Source: Thalassovita mediterranea (GTDB taxonomy: Bacteria > Pseudomonadota > Alphaproteobacteria > Caulobacterales > Hyphomonadaceae). From it: 64,000 nt of DNA. The stretch covers positions 2,666,001 to 2,730,000 of the forward strand of contig CP080408.1 of the NCBI GenBank assembly GCA_019448215.1. Direction: 5' to 3'. The first letter of the stretch is position 1, and each line of letters begins with the position of its first letter. The notes below the pieces were generated by a model. The model saw only the letters and a program-made list of their open reading frames with translations, did no database searches and had not been told where the DNA came from. Positions 61,401 to 64,000 of this stretch are shown in pieces. The position numbers and the translations under genes are program-made.

Positions 61401-62735
61401 TCAGGAAGTGGTCTGAGCAGAGAGCTCGACGTCAGGAAACTGTGACCGGAAACGGCCTTCGTGTTTCTCGCTCAGCCCCACAAGAAGATCGGTGCGGCCA
61501 TCCGGCTGCACCGTCTCTTCACTGACGGCGCCATACTCGAACAGCCAGGCCCGCGCGGCGCCCTGACTTGGGCTTAGTTGCACGGCAAATGGCTTGAGTT
61601 CATCCTGGATGGAATGCTGAACGAGCGCCAGCAGATCATCGATGCCCTCACCTGTTAGCGCCGATGTAATGACGGCCGGGGTTTCCTGCAGGCCTGCCCG
61701 CGCCGACATGCGCAGCGTTTCCTGAATGTCTTCAGGCAGCAGGTCGATCTTGTTCCATGCCTCGATGATTGGTGGTAGCGGCCGTCCGCTTTCTTCTTCC
61801 AACCGGCGAAGAACCGAAAGGACATCCTGCTTGCGGGCCTCGTCTGAGTCTTCAGACCGGTCGCGGACATGAATGAGCAGGTCGGCTTCCAAGGTCTCTT
61901 CGAGCGTCGCGCGGAAACTGTCGATCAGGTGTGTGGGAAGGTCTGTGATGAAGCCCACCGTATCGACGAGCGCTGCATCGCCAAGGCCCGGCAGCTCGAG
62001 GCGCCGAATGGTGGGGTCCAGCGTCGCGAACGGCATATCCCGCGCGAACACATTGGCACCGGTCATCCGGTTGAACAGGGTCGACTTGCCAGCATTTGTG
62101 TAGCCAACAAGCGCAATCACAGGAAAGCCGGCGTCGCGCCTGCCAGAACGTTGCAAGCCGCGCGTGCGGCGTACTTCCTCGAGATCTGACTTCAAGGATG
62201 CAAGCTGGCGGTCCAGCATGCGGCGGTCAGCTTCCAGCTGGGTTTCGCCGGGACCGCTCAGAAAGCCCTGACCGCCCCGCTGGCGTTCAAGGTGCGTCCA
62301 GGTGCGAACGAGGCGTGAGCGCTCATAGGAAAGGCGCGCCAGCTCGACCTGCAGCTTGCCTTCCTTCGTGCGCGCACGAAGGCCGAAGATTTCGAGAATG
62401 AGGCCGGTTCGGTCGATGACCTTGCAGCTTAGTGCGCGCTCAAGATTGCGCTGCTGGACCGGCGTCAGTGCAGCGTCGATGACGCAGAGTGTGCAGGCGG
62501 ACGCTGCAATATCCTCGCGCAAACGCTCCAGGATACCGCCAGAGAGAAGGTGGGATGCGCTCGGCTTGCGCACATTCTCCGGACGTAGGAAGGCGAGGTT
62601 ACAACCAAGGGCTTCGACAAGGCCGGAGGTTTCCGACAGCCGTTCGCGGTCGGGCCTGTCAGCAGGCATGGTCCAGGGAATGATGACGCCGGCCCGGTCC
62701 GGTACCGGTGTTCTATCGATTAGCTCGCTGCTCAA
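61401..62735 (-). CDS. hflX: ribosome-associated GTPase HflX
   Basis: Splits stalled or stressed ribosomes. 444 residues. N-terminal domain with [16 protein letters not shown] near 125-140 and the [15 protein letters not shown] block. GTPase motifs: Walker [10 protein letters not shown] near 210-218, [10 protein letters not shown] near 255, NKID near 328. ATGA overlap with hfq upstream suggests coupled translation, as in many proteobacteria. Confidence 0.96.
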   Translation of the reverse strand: MSSELIDRTPVPDRAGVIIPWTMPADRPDRERLSETSGLVEALGCNLAFLRPENVRKPSASHLLSGGILERLREDIAASACTLCVIDAALTPVQQRNLERALSCKVIDRTGLILEIFGLRARTKEGKLQVELARLSYERSRLVRTWTHLERQRGGQGFLSGPGETQLEADRRMLDRQLASLKSDLEEVRRTRGLQRSGRRDAGFPVIALVGYTNAGKSTLFNRMTGANVFARDMPFATLDPTIRRLELPGLGDAALVDTVGFITDLPTHLIDSFRATLEETLEADLLIHVRDRSEDSDEARKQDVLSVLRRLEEESGRPLPPIIEAWNKIDLLPEDIQETLRMSARAGLQETPAVITSALTGEGIDDLLALVQHSIQDELKPFAVQLSPSQGAARAWLFEYGAVSEETVQPDGRTDLLVGLSEKHEGRFRSQFPDVELSAQTTS

Positions 62736-62986
62736 TCCTTGTCCGCGCTGGTTTCCTCATCGAACAGCTGCACTGGCGCACCGGGCGCAATGGTCGAGAT
62801 GGCATGCTTGTAGACGAGTTGAGGCGGACGTCCGTCCCCGCGCAGGAGGACACAGAAATTATCGAACCAGGTCACCACGCCTTGCAGCTTTACGCCGTTC
62901 ACAAGGAAGATTGTGAGAGGCGTGCGTGATTTCCTGACAGCATTGAGGAACGTGTCCTGCAGGTTTTGTTTTTTATCCGACGACAT
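62732..62986 (-). CDS. hfq: RNA chaperone Hfq
   Basis: Hexameric Sm-like protein pairing small RNAs with messages. 84 residues: [12 protein letters not shown] near 7-18 (proximal face), [22 protein letters not shown] near 27-48 (quoted in part: [15 protein letters not shown]), and [10 protein letters not shown] near 60 (YKHA). Length is typical of alphaproteobacteria, with a short tail. The 85-nt gap to trkH holds its promoter. Confidence 0.97.
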   Translation of the reverse strand: MSSDKKQNLQDTFLNAVRKSRTPLTIFLVNGVKLQGVVTWFDNFCVLLRGDGRPPQLVYKHAISTIAPGAPVQLFDEETSADKD

Positions 62987-63071
62987 GGTCTTTATCCGTA
63001 TGCTGGCGCTGTTCGCTATGCGTTTTCGCAGGCGCTATCTGGATTGCCCCCGCAATGCAAGTCCCAGCTGC

Positions 63072-64000
63072 CTACCGACGCCAAAATGAGACGGTGAGGA
63101 GCGGAATCAATGCGAGAACCTCCAGTCTGCCCAGTATCATACCGAATATGGCCAGCACTTGGTAGAACGTTGCGTCTTTGAGCTGTGCCTGCGGAATAAG
63201 CTGTCCTGAGTTGGTCAGACTACCGAATGTCGTCGACAGAGCATCTTCGAATCCAAGTCCCACGAATGAGAACAGCAACAACCCCATCACCACGGCAATG
63301 ATGTAAGCGACCAGATAGACCCAGATGCCCATCAGCGTGCGATCGGACTGTATGCGCCCTCTGAACTGGAAGTGGACCAGCGACTCCCGGTAGCCCATCC
63401 GCAAGAATTCCTGTCCCACACGCCTGAACAGCACATAGAGACGCGCGAGCTTCATGCCGCCTGCCGCAGACAGAGCTGCGCCGCCAATCATGCATGGGGC
63501 GAGCTGCACGAGTAGTGGCAGGTCCCGCGTCGTTTCACGCGCGACGAGGGCGATCCCGCTGGTCGAAAGACTGGATAGCGACCAGCCAATCGCATTGAGG
63601 CCGGTAAGGCCGCAAGCCAGCCCGATTGCAATGAAGACCAGCATCGCGAGGCTGAAAGCCAGCGTCTCTGCATCGAAGACCGCGGCGCGCCAGTCGCGAT
63701 TGGCGATCTGTATCAGAAAGAACAGGCCAAGCGTGCCAAAGATCAGCCCTAGCGAAAGCGCAAATGAACGCGTGCCGTTCACAATGTCGGAGGACGCGCT
63801 GCGTGGATCTGCAAGGCCCGTGGTCAGCGCACTGACAGCATCCAGAAATGCCGTGCCGACCCCAATGCCACCTACAACCTCCAGCGCAAACACGATCAGC
63901 AGGCAAATACCGAAATAGACCCCAGTCACCCGCATCACGCGCGGCATGGAGTCGAAGAAGCTCTCATCCGAATGGCTGAACAGAAGCGTTCGGTGGATGC
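63072..64000 (-). CDS. trkH: TrkH family potassium transporter subunit (5' end outside window)
   Basis: Membrane pore subunit of Trk-type K+ uptake. Only the last ~309 residues are visible and the frame is open through the right edge, so the true start lies beyond it. Several membrane segments alternate with pore loops at VSALTTGLAD, SLSTSGIAL and GSLTNSGQL; the central glycine of each is the family potassium-selectivity position. The final RLEVLALIPLLT block is the usual ending. It lies beside hfq-hflX, as in many alphaproteobacteria. Confidence 0.9.
   Translation of the reverse strand, partial: IHRTLLFSHSDESFFDSMPRVMRVTGVYFGICLLIVFALEVVGGIGVGTAFLDAVSALTTGLADPRSASSDIVNGTRSFALSLGLIFGTLGLFFLIQIANRDWRAAVFDAETLAFSLAMLVFIAIGLACGLTGLNAIGWSLSSLSTSGIALVARETTRDLPLLVQLAPCMIGGAALSAAGGMKLARLYVLFRRVGQEFLRMGYRESLVHFQFRGRIQSDRTLMGIWVYLVAYIIAVVMGLLLFSFVGLGFEDALSTTFGSLTNSGQLIPQAQLKDATFYQVLAIFGMILGRLEVLALIPLLTVSFWRR

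Noticed and set aside
1-64000. CRISPR array, insertion sequences, prophage, integrative element
   Set aside because: No direct-repeat array, transposase, integrase or terminal inverted repeats seen; gene order is conserved housekeeping throughout.

Overview
The window reads as chromosomal DNA of a GC-rich alphaproteobacterium. Evidence includes ALA synthase HemA (C4 heme route), the run nrdR-ribD-ribE-ribBA-ribH-nusB-thiL, plsX-fabH-ihfA-merR, mfd/sdhE/recG, hfq-hflX beside trkH, and a K+-independent H+-pyrophosphatase. The mix recalls Hyphomonadaceae-like marine bacteria (an inference; no rRNA is present). Coding density is very high, many genes overlap by ATGA or GTGA, and I see no phage, transposon or CRISPR array.

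Layout. 1-4.9 kb: CoA-transferase/racemase (cut by the left edge), mfd, sdhE. 5-10 kb: recG, a DUF502 membrane protein, then a phosphotransferase / DUF6285 / DUF3089-like trio. 10-11.6 kb: hldE. 11.6-17.9 kb: photolyase, FAD oxidoreductase, DUF1365 and cyclopropane-synthase-like genes on the plus strand, facing a ChrR-like anti-sigma gene coupled to a secreted DUF6134 gene on the minus strand. 18-21 kb: cysK-sseA-metC. 21-23.7 kb: a structured-looking leader, an ornithine-type decarboxylase and a deoxyhypusine-synthase-like gene. 23.8-29 kb: crotonase, tRNA-Asp, a GGDEF/EAL protein, glpK, tRNA-Pro. 29-33 kb: merR, ihfA, fabH, plsX, cytochrome bc1 chaperone, bamE. 33-43 kb: hppA and the riboflavin/glyA/hemA run. 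43-50 kb: class II aldolase, nadK, secF-secD-yajC, tetR-plsC, a small secreted protein. 50-58 kb: suf operon with two unrelated genes inside it. 58-64 kb: hydrolase, anmK, tyrS, hflX-hfq, trkH (cut by the right edge).

Most interesting region. The photolyase operon and the chrR-like operon each start behind a sequence TGATCC-N18-TAa/t, which matches the promoter class of RpoE/ChrR (ECF11) singlet-oxygen sigma factors. I found this arrangement nowhere else in the window. The two operons converge on one shared terminator, so 11.66-17.89 kb looks like a self-contained photo-oxidative stress module. No sigma factor gene accompanies it, and the ChrR-like protein has lost three of the four N-terminal zinc ligands while keeping the cupin metal site. 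Other notable points: a ~380-nt leader with serial hairpins before a polyamine-type decarboxylase (candidate speF-type RNA), a RibD with no deaminase domain next to a RibBA whose GTP-cyclohydrolase zinc cysteines are gone, and a DUF3089-like protein lacking the catalytic serine.
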